64,000 bases of DNA from Artemia franciscana (GCF_032884065.1 NC_088863.1:63077604-63141603), one strand, 5' to 3'; positions 12,651 through 29,031 are shown, counted from the first letter of the stretch. The notes: generated by a model not told the origin, from the letters alone. Numbers and translations are program-made.

Positions 12651-13429
12651 CTTTAAAAAGAAAGGTATGTCTAATTTTGCAGTGAAAACATATTACAATC
12701 AAATATATATAAGAAATAAAACTCGAGAAGAGTCGAAGCATCTATGATTTTACCACTCAAATTTCAAAGCCTGATAGAGAGATAGAGAGAGAAGAGAGTA
12801 ATGGTTAGTTTAATGTTCCTTCAGTCTATAGCCTACAGTCCGTTTTTACTTCTTTTTTTTTTTTTATCAAAATTTCAATTTGACAGGAATCGGTGAGAGA
12901 TGACTTTTAAGTCTATTTATGAAACAACTTTAAGCAGGTTTATCACAAGTGATTCTCAGTACTCCAAATACGTTTGTAGGGTGGGGGACTTCAGGGCTCC
13001 CCTAGCCACGTCTAGATTTCAAGATTTGTATGGTTTATTCTAGATTTGCAGAATTTACGGTATTTAACTTTCCGGTATAAGCCTAGAGAACTAACTGAAG
13101 AGAAGAAAACTGTTCTTTCTTGATAATATACGAAATAATCATAGTTAACTCATTTCGCATGAAGCTGCTCTTAATCTTCAATCATCTCACTGTTTTTCCA
13201 GTTTTTCTACAAAATTTATCGTTTTTTTGCAATAACCTTTGATTAATCTTGAAAAGTCTTCTAAATACAGCACTGTCAATTCAAGATTATGGCCAATTTT
13301 CTGAAACAAAGCGCAACCTATGCTTCTATTTTTCATAGAATTGTCTTTACTCAATAGACTTTTTTCATGAATTTTGTGCTAACTTCACTGGATTTACTCT
13401 AACGTCCTGTACAAACAAGTTTTACATAG
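12651..13429. other. No recognised gene
   Basis: AT-rich sequence with a (GATAGA/GA)n patch at about 12770-12800 and a T run near 12850. No supported exon. Confidence 0.4.
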
Positions 13430-13563
13430 GGTTATCTGTTTCGGGGATGACTCAAAACGGAAGGAAAGCTATTGAAAATATTGAAAAAACCACTGAAATA
13501 AATGAAGATGAAGGTCAGCTGCACACAAAATGTGTTAACTTTAATTGTTCTGCATGCTACCGA
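13430..13563 (+). CDS. Possible internal exon, cysteine-containing
   Basis: The acceptor ttttacatag ends at 13429 and the donor CGA|GTAAGA begins at 13564. The exon is 134 nt: two bases, then 44 open codons; the other two frames are stopped. It encodes a polar stretch (MTQNGRKAIENIEKTTEIN) ending in HTKCVNFNCSACYR. The cysteine cluster could belong to an extracellular loop, but I cannot assign a family. No good partner exon was found: candidate acceptors downstream (13600, 13784) lead to stops within a few codons. Confidence 0.3.
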
Positions 13564-14400
13564 GTAAGAATTGTTTTCTTAACATGTTTCCTCCTCTCCA
13601 GTTGATAGTCTAGATTTTATGGGCTCATCGTTGAAATATTCTTATTATAAAGACAAATCATTCATTCTTTCAGCAACAAACGACTCGAAGAGTAAAAATT
13701 GAGATAATATGGTCAGAGCCCTACATAAATCACGGTCAAGGAAATAGTCCATGATAAAACGTTTCTGTTATTTTATTCTTTTTTAGGATTCATTCCTAAT
13801 CTAAAGTGTGATTTGTTTCTTTCAAGCATTTTTTTTTACCTTTTCTTTTCCAACTGGGGAGCTTTTGTCTTTAAAACTGAGCTTTAAACACTATTTGATT
13901 ACTTTTTTTTAACTTTCTAGTTGGACTTCAATTTGGCCTAAATTTAGCCTACTTAGATGAGCTTCTATTTCCTTAGACTTCATTCAATTTACATTTAGGT
14001 ATTCATACATTTTAAGACAGAAAGGAAGAAAAAAACAGTCGCAAAAAAAAAAACCAAAATCCTATTTTCAAAATCACTATGCAGAGCGAGAGAAGGTGTA
14101 CGAAAATTGACGACACATGTTAAATTTTTCCGCTTATAGACACATTCCACTGATGATTAACTTAAAAATCAATAAGCATTAATATTTAGAAAATCTTGTC
14201 AAATGTAAAACTTCTAAATTTACTCAATCACATATTTTTTTTGTGCTAAATATTAATATTTGAAATTTGGGCAAACAGCCTTTGTCAAGTTTGGACAAAG
14301 TAAAATAAAAGAAAAAAAAAACATAGATTTGATATAATATAAGTGATTGCATGTAGATTTATCATCTAATGTCTGCAGACAAAAGTGGAAGCGAGAGAAA
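13564..14400. other. No recognised gene
   Basis: AT-rich, with several homopolymer T and A runs. No frame with splice support. Confidence 0.4.
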
Positions 14401-14411
14401 TTATAGAGAAG

Positions 14412-14449
14412 ATATATATATCTATATATATAATATATATATAATATAT

Positions 14450-14529
<80 letters not shown>
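14412..14529. repeat. (TA)n microsatellite with interruptions
   Basis: An alternating AT tract, interrupted early by AATATA words. Confidence 0.95.
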
Positions 14530-14531
<2 letters not shown>

Positions 14532-14861
14532 TTTATATCATTTTATCATGTGACCGCTGACGAGAGAGCCCGAACTGAGAGAAATGCCAAAGAGATTATA
14601 CAACAAAAAGCCAAAAAAATCTCATACAGGGCAATCATCTGACCTCTGCTTTGAGAGACAGAGTTGAAACAAATGCAAAAATTGACTGTACATCAAACAA
14701 AATCAAACGAAAATGAAAGATTTATGTTGCTTACCGATTTAATCATATAAATAAATCTCTAAAGATTCGTAGATTTAGACATCTATTATTTGATATCCTC
14801 TGAGAGAGGCCATAATTGAAAGAAATGGTAGAAGAGAGGGTACTACAAAAACGCAAATTGA

Positions 14862-19310
<4,449 letters not shown>

Positions 19311-19324
19311 TAAAACCGATCAAA

Positions 19325-19665
19325 AATTAAATTCAAAAAACAAGCTTTTTCAACTGAAAGTAAGAAACAACATCAAAATTTAAAACGAACAGAAATTGTC
19401 TGAAAGGAGTTGCCCCTTCCACAAGACCTTGCTCTACGCTAAAGTTTTAACTTTTTTGTTCTAGTTCTTTAATAACGATTCCTGAAACACAATGACCGTT
19501 TAATTAGAATAATAAGTTTTGTTTTAAAATTCTATATAAAAAAAAATAGCGTAAAGAGCGAGCTGTTGAGGAGGCAAACCATTTTATATACGAAAAAATT
19601 CTTTTTCGTTTTAAGGTTTGATGTTAATCCTTACTTTCAGTTGAAAAGCTTGTTTTCATTCAATT
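19325..19665. repeat. Stand-alone palindrome of the dispersed repeat family, diverged
   Basis: Left arm CAACTGAAAGTAAGAAACAA and right arm CCTTACTTTCAGTTGAAAAG flank a spacer with GCTCTACGCTAAAG / GCGTAAAGAGCGAG. The arms differ more from each other than in the 11.7 and 54.9 kb copies. Confidence 0.75.
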
Positions 19666-19699
19666 ACTTACAGATAGTAGTTGTTAATGGGAAACATAA

Positions 19700-22080
19700 G
19701 TAATAAGTTTTTGAAAGAAGAGTAAAGAGCTTCATAAAACCAAAAATGAGCAGATATAAAGTCAAATAATCTTCAAAGTAAAAACTATTGAGTCTAATAT
19801 AAAAAAAGGATATGAAATATTTTTTTACATGAAAAAGACTATGTCAATAAAAAATAAACAGAAATTATTTTTTTAAAAATTTCCACAAAACGAGTTTGTC
19901 AAAGAATAGTAAAGACCCTCATTATGCCAAAAATGAGTAGAAATAATATCAAATAATTTTCTACCATAAATCACCATCAGTAAATGAATCAAACCCAAAA
20001 CGAAAAGAAATTACAATAAAAAAACGATTCAAACTTAAAACAAGCAAAATTAACATGAGTAGGGCTGACAACCCCCCCCCACCTCCTCGAGACTAGAACA
20101 TAATTTTCAATTTACTGGCAACAAAATATATTTTAGATTCTTAACTGTTTTAACTTTAATAAATAAAGAAATATTAAGATTATACTGAATAAATATCAGA
20201 ATATGTATATTAAACTGACAATATACGGTTATTTGTTGTTTTTTTATAATAAAAATGCAAATTATGTTCTGGTCTTGAGAAGATATGGGTGGTGTCAAGC
20301 CTACTCCTTTTAATTTTTGCTTGTTTTGGTTTTAACTGGGTTATCTATTGTAATTTCTGCTAGTTTTGGCGTTTATTTATTAATGGTCGTTTGTGGTAGT
20401 TTTACATTTGGAAGATAAGAGAAACAAACTCGTAGAATTTGACAACGCTTTCGTCTCTAAAAACTTGAACAATAAGAATTTGTTGGTTACCAAAGCCAAG
20501 TATCCTTTCAATAGAATGCTAAACACTCTTAAACTATTTGGTGCCATATGTTTTTAACTTAATTTTGATGATTGTTCTCCAATATTTTTTTTCTTCAATT
20601 TTTTTTTTATTTGGCGCCCTCTACTGCCATAATTTGCAGAAGTTCATATAGAAGTTTTTTTTAACACAAAAAGATTCTTTTTTCTAAGTTTTTAAGATAC
20701 TTTTGGTGCGTAAATTCCTCTTTTTCTCGCTCCTCGCCACTTTTCAACGAAACGAAAAAAGCTCAAAATTCCAAAATTTGGAAACCTTATTTTCCACCGG
20801 GGGGGGGGAGTAATTTACACAGTCTTTTTCTGCAGAGGGTGGTGGGTATTTTGCCGCAGGGTTGTATCTTCCGGAAGGGGGGAAGGTAAACGCCTAGAAC
20901 TCCGAAATTAATTCATGGCAGTCATAATAATTTTTGATTTATTTAAGTAAAAAATTTAAAACATTTAAATATATTTTGTTTTCATTAAAGCATAAATTAG
21001 GTTCTGGTCTTTAGAGGACACGACAGGAGGGAGTGGTTCAGCCATAAAGCTCTTGGTTTCTGCTCGTTTTGAGTTTGACATGACTAGTTATTGTAATTTC
21101 GTTTCGTTTCGAGCTTCATTAATATACTGATAGTTGTTTAAGATAGGCTAATTTTACGCTTGAAAAATTCCTTGACTTTATTTTTGCTCATTTTTGGCTT
21201 ACCGTAGCTCCTCACTTTTTTTTTAAAAAACTTCTTTTTTGGAAAAGGTTTTCGATATTAATTTCTGTTCGTTTTTAATGACATAATATTTTTTTCCTTC
21301 TTCAAGAAAACAATGTTTTAGATCTGTGTAAATAGTGTGTATTGTTCCAGGTCAATATTCACCCAAAAATGCCCCGAAAGATTCACCTTAGTGCTCTAAG
21401 CATCATTATTAGATATTGCCGATGTGCTATTTTGACCACCAACATGTACATGGTTTGTTTTGATTCGGCTCAACACCGCCCTCGTCATTCCTTGAAAGGT
21501 TTACCTAATACTCTAAGCATTAACAATAGCAGTAGGAGCATTAGCAGAAGTAACAGTAAGAGCACTGGGAGTAGTAATAGTAGGCATAAAAGTTATAGTA
21601 TCAGTGGTATTAGCAGTAACATCGACCACATTGTGCCCTTTAAGGTCTAGTTCAATATCCCTTCGCCATACTCTGATAGTTTTAACTTAGTGATTCAAGT
21701 TGTTTCTGAGATATTGCTAATACAGCCAGTAATAGTATTAGTCGGGGTGGTAGTAGTAAGAGTCGAAGTAGTAGTTCTAGAAGCAGTTGCAATAAGGTAA
21801 GATTTATTTCTGATAAACGGGAACTAAAAGCCCAAATGTGTCGAATTCGCGCATTCGCCTCAATAAAACAAAGAAGAACCGAAAACAAACAACAACAACA
21901 AAATTATAAAAGGGCCATTGTAAATTAAGTAAAAACGTCAAAAACAATCAAAACTTAAAAATTGAAAGCTCAAACGTCAAAATGTCAAAACGAAAACTCA
22001 TAAAATTAAAAAGGGATTAAAATGATTTAAACATAAACAATTAAGACTAAAAAATAGAAAGCTCGAAATTTGCAACATAA
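19700..22080. other. No recognised gene; old repeats
   Basis: Diverged pieces related to the dispersed repeats (for example 'agtaaagagc', 'aaaacgaaaagaaattac') occur from 19720 to 20060 and 20900 to 21260. AGTAGTAG/AGCAGTAG-rich text at 21520-21800 resembles the 3.5-5.5 kb array. The serine/arginine-looking frame at 21342-21650 is an effect of the trinucleotide-like composition. Confidence 0.4.
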
Positions 22081-23055
22081 AACATTAAAAATATAAGGTG
22101 AAAAGGGAGATAAAGAGAGGGGAGGAGATTCACTGATTGAATATGTCAACTATGTAAGGGATGAAAGTTTTTCTACATCTTTCAGCCGAAACTTCATTGA
22201 GGCAAGGAGGGGGATTTTTATTGAAGCAGAACGTGGGGTCGAAGGGGTGATATTGACTAGGGAAAAGGATGGTTGACCACGGCTTATGAAGGCCATTGTT
22301 AGCGAAACCCAGGGCAATTTTTGCTCTCCTTTCCTTAAGGGTAAATAGATTGGCTTTCCAATGAAGGGAAATATAAGGAACTTTACCCTAATTAAGATAA
22401 TTCCTTAGGCACATTTTTTGGGGACAGCCTCTACTCTGTCCGACAATTCAATGGAGATGCCAGGATACAAAACAAGACAAGTATACCCGAGGGTTGGACG
22501 TACAAATGAGAGGAAAATCATCAAACAACGCGATTTAGGACATTTAAATTTTCTAAGGAGTTTAAAGAGTTAAAATGCAGTTGCGCGTTTTAAAACATCA
22601 TTAATATGGCAATCTCATTTTATGTCCTTTGAGATGGTAATACCCAATAATTTTACAGTGGTGACAGACATTTCAGAGAAGTCAATGCAGGAAAAAGAAG
22701 GGGGAATTTTAAGGAAATTAATAGCTAAAACCGTTGACTTTAAGGGATTGACTCTCATATCAATAGGATCAGCTTCGTCTGATATCGATTCCAAAATACC
22801 CATTAGACTACATTCTACATGAGAGCCTATTGCACGCAAGCAGAATCCCCTCCTCGCCCGTACTAGACTGATTAAGATAATGAGTACGTGTTCCAATACT
22901 GATATGCAGGATGGGAAATCGATTACTGAAATTTTTTTACATTCGAAGTGCACCTGCTTGTACTTAGCACTTTTTTTTATTAAAATTTCACACGTATGGC
23001 ATTGTTTGGGCATTTTCCTGCAATAATATTCGGATACACTAGGACCGATCATTTG
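22080..23055 (-). pseudogene. Non-LTR retrotransposon, 3' part of reverse transcriptase ORF (copy 1)
   Basis: On the minus strand a frame from 23052 to 22615 contains NPLKSTVLAINFLK and VKLLGITISKDIK. This is the end of a reverse transcriptase palm followed by the L-G-I-x-I-S-x-D-L-x-W block that precedes the thumb in non-LTR elements. Downstream, in shifting frames, come the usual C-terminal tract (LSFVRPTLGYTCLVLYPG) and ERRAKIALGF-type text. The nuclease and the catalytic Y-A-D-D part are missing, and frameshifts and stops are frequent, so this is a 5'-truncated dead copy. Confidence 0.75.
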
Positions 23056-23614
23056 AACTCAATGAAAAATCCCCATTAGCGGTTCTTGACTCCTAGCAAT
23101 TGAAGCCAGAGTGGCAAAGTGTACAAACCCCCGATGGCACTCTTCTGGTGCATATTATCCCACCAAAGGGGTTTTCAAGCCATTTCCCTCAAAATAAATT
23201 TATAAACTAAAAAATGGCCATCGTTTTTATTTATTGCTTTTATTTAACTTGCAATTTATTGCTAGAACATTATTGCATTTTTCATCCTCTTTTACTTGGT
23301 ATTTTAAAAATGGGTTGTTAATGGGCTGATTGGTGCAGTGGATAGCATTATGGAATCCTATTCTTAATGTCACAAGTTCAATTCCTACCGTAGGCAATTT
23401 TTAAACTTTGTCAATAGAAAGCCGAAACAAAACATTAATTAATAACTGCTAGATAAGATCATCTTGTCTGACACCATGAACTACAAGGATCCTTTATGTA
23501 ACCAATATATGCAATAGTTTGCTCTTTTAATGATCGTCTTTAAATATAGAATTGGTCTGTTTAAAGTCTAAACAAAACTACTAGTAATAACTACTACATG
23601 AGGTTCTAACAACA
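23056..23614. other. Intergenic, with one tRNA-like stretch
   Basis: AT-rich sequence without exons. It contains the tRNA-like segment at 23321-23395 and ends where Helitron homology begins (about 23615). Confidence 0.45.
23321..23395 (+). repeat. tRNA-derived SINE-like sequence
   Basis: TTGGTGCAGTGGATAGCAT resembles a pol III A box region, and AAGTTCAATTCC 50 nt later resembles a B box. The T-arm does not pair well and no acceptor stem is convincing, so this is not a functional tRNA. A degraded SINE head is the likeliest reading. Confidence 0.35.
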
Positions 23615-23641
23615 GATCCATCCACTAACAAACAAACGGAT

Positions 23642-24915
23642 AAGAAATGCAGCGCAATGAATTATTATTCCTATAGACTAACGATTCGTCAGGATGAAGA
23701 CAATTATATTTTAAAATGTCGTCAATTATTTCACCAATACATCGTTGATATGTATGCAAAAATTGAATCAGAACGTTTGCTATTTATCCGTCTGAATCAG
23801 ACCAAGCTCCGCTCTGAACAATACATTCATTTGCGAGATGCAGTTGTAAATGACGGTAATACCACAAACGTTGGAAGATTAACGATTTTACCTTCGTCAC
23901 ATGCTGGCAGTCCCCGTCATATGCATGAATATGCTCAAGATGCTATTGCGTATATTCGTCCAGATTTATTTATTACATTCACATGTAATCAATCTTGGGA
24001 CGAGATACGGCAGCTTTTACTTCAAGGACAATCGGCGGTTCATAGACATGACATTACGGCCCTTGTCTTCCGGCAAGTTGAAATCACTGATAAACTACAT
24101 ACTGAAACTTAAAGTGTTTGGGTCAGTGCGATGCTGGATGCACTCAGTGGTATGGCAAAAACGAGGATTGCCACGCGCACATATTTTAATCTGGCTGCAT
24201 GATAAAATTACTTCTGATGAAATTGACAATGTGATTTCCGCCGAAATTCCTAGTGAAAATGTAGATAAGGGCTTACATGATATTGTTGTAAAAAATATGA
24301 TACATGCACCTTGCGGTGCAATGAATGAAAAATCACCATGCATGGCCAAAGGAAGGTGCACAAAGCAATATCCTCGACTTTTAGTACCCAACACAATTAC
24401 TGGCAATGATGGTTACCCACAATATAGAAGAAGATCTACTGAAGATGGCGGTAAAACAGCAATAATAAAGAAGCATAACGGTACCACCATCGAAGTAGAT
24501 AATCAGTGGGTTGTTCCATATTCATCTTTATTGTCAAAAACATTTAATGCACACATAAACGTTGAATACTGTAACTCCGTAAAGGCAATCAAATACATAT
24601 GTAAATACGTCACCAAAGGCAGTGACATAACAGCTTTTGGCTTGCAGTCCGAAACCAGTGATATCGATGAAATCGTATAATATCAGGCTGGAAGATATAT
24701 TAGCAGTAATGAAGCTGTTTGGCGAATTCTTTCATTTCAGATACATGAACGAAGTCAAGCTGTTCTTCACTTAGCGGTACATTTACAGAATGGACAACGT
24801 GTTATTTTTCGGAATCCAACGTGCGACAAAGAGCCCTGAATCCACCCAATACAACGTTAACTGCTTTCTTTTCGTTATATCAAAATGATTCTTTTGCAAA
24901 AAACAGCTGAATACT
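23642..24915 (+). pseudogene. Helitron Rep (HUH endonuclease) domain, broken, copy 1
   Basis: This is the rolling-circle replication initiator part of the Helitron protein, which nicks and joins DNA. The frame is intact to about 24075, where a 2-base loss relative to copy D shifts it. It continues from 24113 in the frame of 23901-24680. The HUH motif reads GLPRAHILIWL (CGC at 24174-24176), so the first catalytic histidine is arginine. Copy D has H-A-H. The later two-tyrosine motif KYICKYVTKG is intact at about 24590-24620. A C-to-T change gives TAA at 24678-24680, and further frameshifts follow near 24810 and 24905. It cannot make an active nuclease. Confidence 0.85.
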
Positions 24916-24918
24916 GAA

Positions 24919-26295
24919 GTGCCTTCGTATTACACGTGGAATGCTAAAAATAAAGTATTTGAACGTCGAAAACAGGGTAAGTCAGTCGACGGCCAACCTA
25001 CCATCTTCAAAGATACCACGATAGGAAGACTCTACACCATTCACCCTAATCAACATGAATGCTTCTTTCTCCGCCTGCTTTTGGTGAGTGTACCTGGTCC
25101 GACGTCCTTTGAGTATTTGAGAACTGTAAACGGTATTATACATGACACTTACCGTAGTGCATGCCAAGCTCTGAATTTATTGGAGAATGACCAACACTGG
25201 GATAACTGCAATAATCACGCGTGTGAAACGTCAACTCCAAGTCAAATTCGTGCATTGTTTGGAATCATACTAACAACTTGCTCTCCTTCAGCTCCTACAG
25301 AGTTATGGGAAAAATATAAATCGAAAATGGCCGAGGATATACTCCATCGAAAACGGCTAGAGACATCAGATATGACTTTTGATTTTACATCAGAAATTTA
25401 TAACTATACTTTAGTTATTATCGAAGATTTGTGCGTATGTATGGCAAACAAACCTCTTCAGGGTTTGGGAATGCCTTCACCTAATAGTAACGCTGCTGTT
25501 TCAACATGTGTAGAATTGGATCGTGAACAAAGTTACAGCACGAGTGATCTATTGTCGTATGTACAAAATAACATTTCTAAGTTATCGTCTGAGCAGAAGG
25601 ACATTTATGATAAGATAATGCATTGTGTCGATAACAACGTTGGAGAAATCATCTTTTTGGATGCGCCAGGAGGTGCTGGTAAAACATTTGTGATAAAATT
25701 GATTCTGGCATCAATTCGATCAAAAAATGACATAGCGTTGGCAATTGCGTCGTCCGGAATAGCCGCAACGTTGCTGCCTGGTGGAAGAACTGCTCATTCC
25801 GCTTTGAAATTGCCTCTGAATTTTCATTATACAGAAACTCCCACGTGCAATATTTCCAAATCATCTGGGATGGGTAAAGTATTGCAGCAATGCAAACTTA
25901 TTATTTGGGACGAGTGCACAATGGCACACAAAAAATCGCTCGAGGCTCTGGGTCAACCATTGAGAGATTTGCGAGGAAATTCGAAACCCTTTGGCAGCAT
26001 ATTAATATTGCTTGCGGGAGATTTCAGGCAAACATTACCTATAATACCTAGATCAACCCCTGCAGACGAAATGAATGCTTGCCTGAAAAATTCTAATTTA
26101 TGGGCACACGTAAAGACATTAAAATTAACTACAAATATGCGTGTCCGATTGCAAAACGATGACTCTGGTCAAACATTTTCAGATCAATTGCTGGCAATTG
26201 GAAACGGAAAGCTCTCAGTAGACTCAATTTCAGGACGTATACAACTGCCTGCTGAATTCTGTGATTTAGTGACGTCCAAAAATGAATTGGTTTAA
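24919..26295 (+). pseudogene. Helitron PIF1-like helicase, motifs I-III intact, copy 1
   Basis: The frame holds 458 codons of the superfamily 1 (PIF1/Pfh1-like) helicase that unwinds DNA during rolling-circle transposition. Visible motifs are Walker A FLDAPGGAGKTFV (about 25660), motif Ia IASSGIAATLLPGGRTAHS, Walker B IIWDECTMA (about 25910), and motif III LAGDFRQTLPIIP (about 26020). The stop at 26293 is a GAA-to-TAA-type nonsense change relative to copies A and B (ELIEKVFPN). Upstream it joins the Rep region only through frameshifts. All ATP-binding residues are present, so this is the best helicase core in the window. Confidence 0.9.
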
Positions 26296-27031
26296 AAAGT
26301 GTTTCCAAATATTCTAACCAATTAAAAAAATCATAAATGGCTAAGTGAACGAATGATAATGGCAGCCAAGAATAAAGACGTCCACGAAATCAACAATAAC
26401 GTTTTGACCAAGATTCGAGACCAGGCAGTCCCTCACAAGTCAGTCGACACAGTTCTGGAACCAAATGAAGCAATTAATTATCCATCTGAATTTTTAAATT
26501 CCCTGGATCTCCAAGGGTTTCCACCACACGTGCTACAACTAAAAATAGGCGTACCAATAATATTGTTACAAAATATCAACCCACCAAAGCTTTGCAATGG
26601 CACGCGACTTGCCGTAAAAAAAAACAATGGAAAACGTAATAGAGGAAACAATCTTGACAGGGCCTTTTCAGGGTGAGGCTGTTCTTATTCCTCGCATTCC
26701 CATGATTCCAACGGATCTGCCTTTTCAATTTAAAAGATTGCAATTCCCAATTCGATTAGCATTTGCAATCACCATTAGCAAAGCTCAAGGTCAATCATTA
26801 GAAAAATGTGGTATAGATCTTAATACTGATTGTTTTTCCCATGGACAATTGTACGTTGCATGTTCGAGGGTCGGTAAACCTGACAATCTATTTATATGCA
26901 GCGACAATGGGACAGCGAAGAATGCTGTATATTCGCAAGTTTTACGTAGTCAATTTCTATTGTATATGTACATCTATCTATCTATCTATCTATATAAAAA
27001 TAAGTTGTATGTATTCACGTTTGTTTGTTAG
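26296..27031 (+). pseudogene. Helitron helicase C-terminal part, copy 1
   Basis: This continues the helicase (RecA-like domain 2). The frame at 26353-26676 reads through [20 protein letters not shown] and [20 protein letters not shown]. At an A9 run (26616-26624) the frame shifts to that of 26627-27031, which carries motif [20 protein letters not shown] and HGQLYVACSRVG. The normal stop (TAA after VLRS in other copies) is CAA here, so the frame runs on into the TATC repeat. Confidence 0.88.
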
Positions 27032-27187
27032 TAAAAAGAGCGTTTGCATATGACGTCGTTATAAGTATATAAGGCTTTGTATATGCACAGACAATGGGAC
27101 AGCCAAAAATGTTGTATATTCGCAAGTTGTATATTCGCAACACCAACTAGGTGTTGGGGTGGCGCGAAGCGCCACCCCAACAGCTAG
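26962..27187 (+). other. Composite Helitron 3' end with fossil second 5' end
   Basis: After the helicase come (TATC)n, then TATATAAAAATAAGTTGTAT, which matches the family's own 5' terminus. A TGACGTC word follows near 27050, then a shortened repeat of the helicase-tail text (ATATGCACAGACAATGGGAC), then the hairpin and CTAG. The same arrangement ends copies A and B. Confidence 0.75.
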
Positions 27188-27461
<274 letters not shown>

Positions 27462-27489
27462 TATTTATATATATATATATGAACCTTAA

Positions 27490-28620
27490 ACTTTTTTGTA
27501 AAATCACTTTTTTATTGGACCTTTAACTTTTGCCTCGGCTTGTCTTTTGTCATTATGATAGACATGTCGCCGAACCTCTGTTTCTTTCAATTGTTCAGGC
27601 GGTGGGACAGAAATTTCTTTGTCTTCCGACAATTGATCTAGTCCAGGATTTCGATTTTCAAAGGTATGGACGGCATTGACAATATTAATCATTCATGTGA
27701 CGGGACAAAAACTTCTTCTTTTGCCCTGGCTTGTCTTTTGTTTTTATGATAGACATATCGCCGCACCTTTGTTTCTTTTAATTGTTCAGATGGTGCGACA
27801 AAAGTTATTTTTCTTCCAACGATTTATTTAGTCCATATTTCTGATATTCAAAGGTATGGAAGGCAATTAACACCTTATCTATGTCAAAATTCAAAACCCA
27901 ATGATCATCGCTATAATTTTCAACTTTTTTTAGTTCGTTTTATCTTAGCTTATTTTTCGTCATTATGAAATACATACTGCCGAAACTTTGTTGTTTTTTT
28001 TAACAAAGATATGGCAGGTATTGATGACCTTATATATGTCAAAACCCCAAACCCAGTCATCATTACTATCATTTTCTACACGTTTTGATTCTTGCTGTCC
28101 AGGTTGAGTTTCATTGACTAGCTCATATGCTCGGTGTTGCATATGTTCTAACCGCGTGTCTTTGCTCTTCATTTTCATTTTTGGTATGCCACCGCTGTTC
28201 TTCTAACCACTTGTGTATTTGTTGTTCATTTTCAATTTTGACTTGTTCACAAGCTCGATGTTGCATGTCTTCTAGCTTCATGTCTCAGCACTTCATTTTT
28301 GTTTTTGACATACCACCGCTTTTCTTCTAACTGTGTGTGTGTCTTTGCTCTTCATTTTCATTTTTGACTCGCTCACTTCCTCGATGTCGTCTGGGTTCTA
28401 ACCATGTGTGTCTTTGCTGTTCATTTTAATTTTTAACACGCTCTAATTGTCGTTTTCACATATTTTCTAATTGACTGTGCCTTTGCTCTTCATTTTCATT
28501 TTTGACACGTTTATGGATTTTGATTACTTCAGACAATTTAGCAATGGCCTTTGATTTAGCTATCTGTATTGGTGTTGTTGCAATTGATGGTCCTGGTTCT
28601 CAAATTTCTATATCTTAACA
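27490..28620 (-). pseudogene. Charged-repeat ORF of Helitron type, decayed
   Basis: Read on the minus strand from about 28610, the frame begins PIQIAKSKAIAKLSEVIKIH. It continues as imperfect repeats of about 20 residues (RVKNENEEQRHSQLENM type) to about 28110. Then come about three tandem units of about 200 bp, each with a relic of NDSNDDWVWGFDIYKVI and of VRRHVYHNDKRQAEA. Helitron F carries the same ENDSDDDWVWDFDLDKVI module after its own charged repeats, so this is a larger cousin of that ORF1. Stops and frameshifts are frequent. Its function is unknown; the basic repeats could be DNA-binding or coiled-coil. Confidence 0.6.
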
Positions 28621-28879
28621 TATTTGATAGTTCAGGTGTTGGTTCTAAAGAATCATTCCAACAGACATTATATTATATTAATAACTATTTAGTTGAAAAC
28701 TCAACAATCTTAATTATGTGACTATATTAATCACAATGTATACTATCATTTAATCTACATAAATACAGACAATTATTTTTTATTATTGACCATTGAGTCC
28801 CATCCTAGGAACCAGTAAAAATGGGGTAATAAATAAATACATGGATAGTATAGATTCAAAAGTATACAAAAAAACTTAC
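28621..28879. other. No recognised feature
   Basis: AT-rich sequence between the charged-repeat pseudogene and the exon at 28880. Confidence 0.4.
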
Positions 28880-29031
28880 ATTTTAGTGCTTTCGTACATG
28901 CTGCAATTCCATTCAGAATATTCACAATCTTCTCAAAAACAATCTGAATCATTGTACTAGATGGTGTCTCATATAGCATCTGAGGAATATCATCAATTTT
29001 TATGGTAAGAATGACCATTGCATTAACACAC
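28880..29031 (-). CDS. Internal exon of an unidentified gene
   Basis: On the minus strand the acceptor ttgttattttag precedes 29031 and the donor AAAT|GTAAGT follows 28880. The exon is 152 nt: one base, 50 open codons, one base. It encodes CVNAMVILTIKIDDIPQMLY, then a stretch ending EKIVNILNGIAACTKALK. This looks like alternating amphipathic helices, as in HEAT/armadillo-type proteins. I cannot name the family. Both splice sites are strong and the other frames are interrupted, so I think it is a genuine exon. Confidence 0.5.

Larger units (their letters stand above)
23615..27187 (+). mobile_element. Helitron copy 1 (5'-truncated, Rep-helicase)
   Basis: Homology to copy D begins abruptly at about 23615, inside the Rep N-terminal region, so the 5' end, promoter and ORF1 are missing. 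The element continues through Rep and the PIF1-like helicase. It ends in a fossil second 5' end (about 26960-27060), a helicase-tail duplicate and a 13-bp stem hairpin (GTTGGGGTGGCGC, GAA loop) at 27153-27181, followed by AG and CTAG at 27184-27187. A T follows, as expected for A|T insertion. Confidence 0.9.

Noticed and set aside
21342..21888. Ser/Arg-rich (+) and Leu-rich (-) frames
   Set aside because: They come from AGTAGTAG/AGCAGTAG-type simple sequence.
23321..23395. Functional tRNA gene
   Set aside because: T-arm and acceptor stems do not pair; kept only as a SINE-like repeat. The unit at 45090-45163 was rejected as a functional tRNA for the same reason (acceptor stem).
26612..26632. 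A-AAA-AAC as a canonical minus-one ribosomal frameshift site in the helicase
   Set aside because: A minus-one shift at the A9 copies leads to a stop within five codons; the downstream motif V/VI frame needs plus one. The run lengths also differ between copies.
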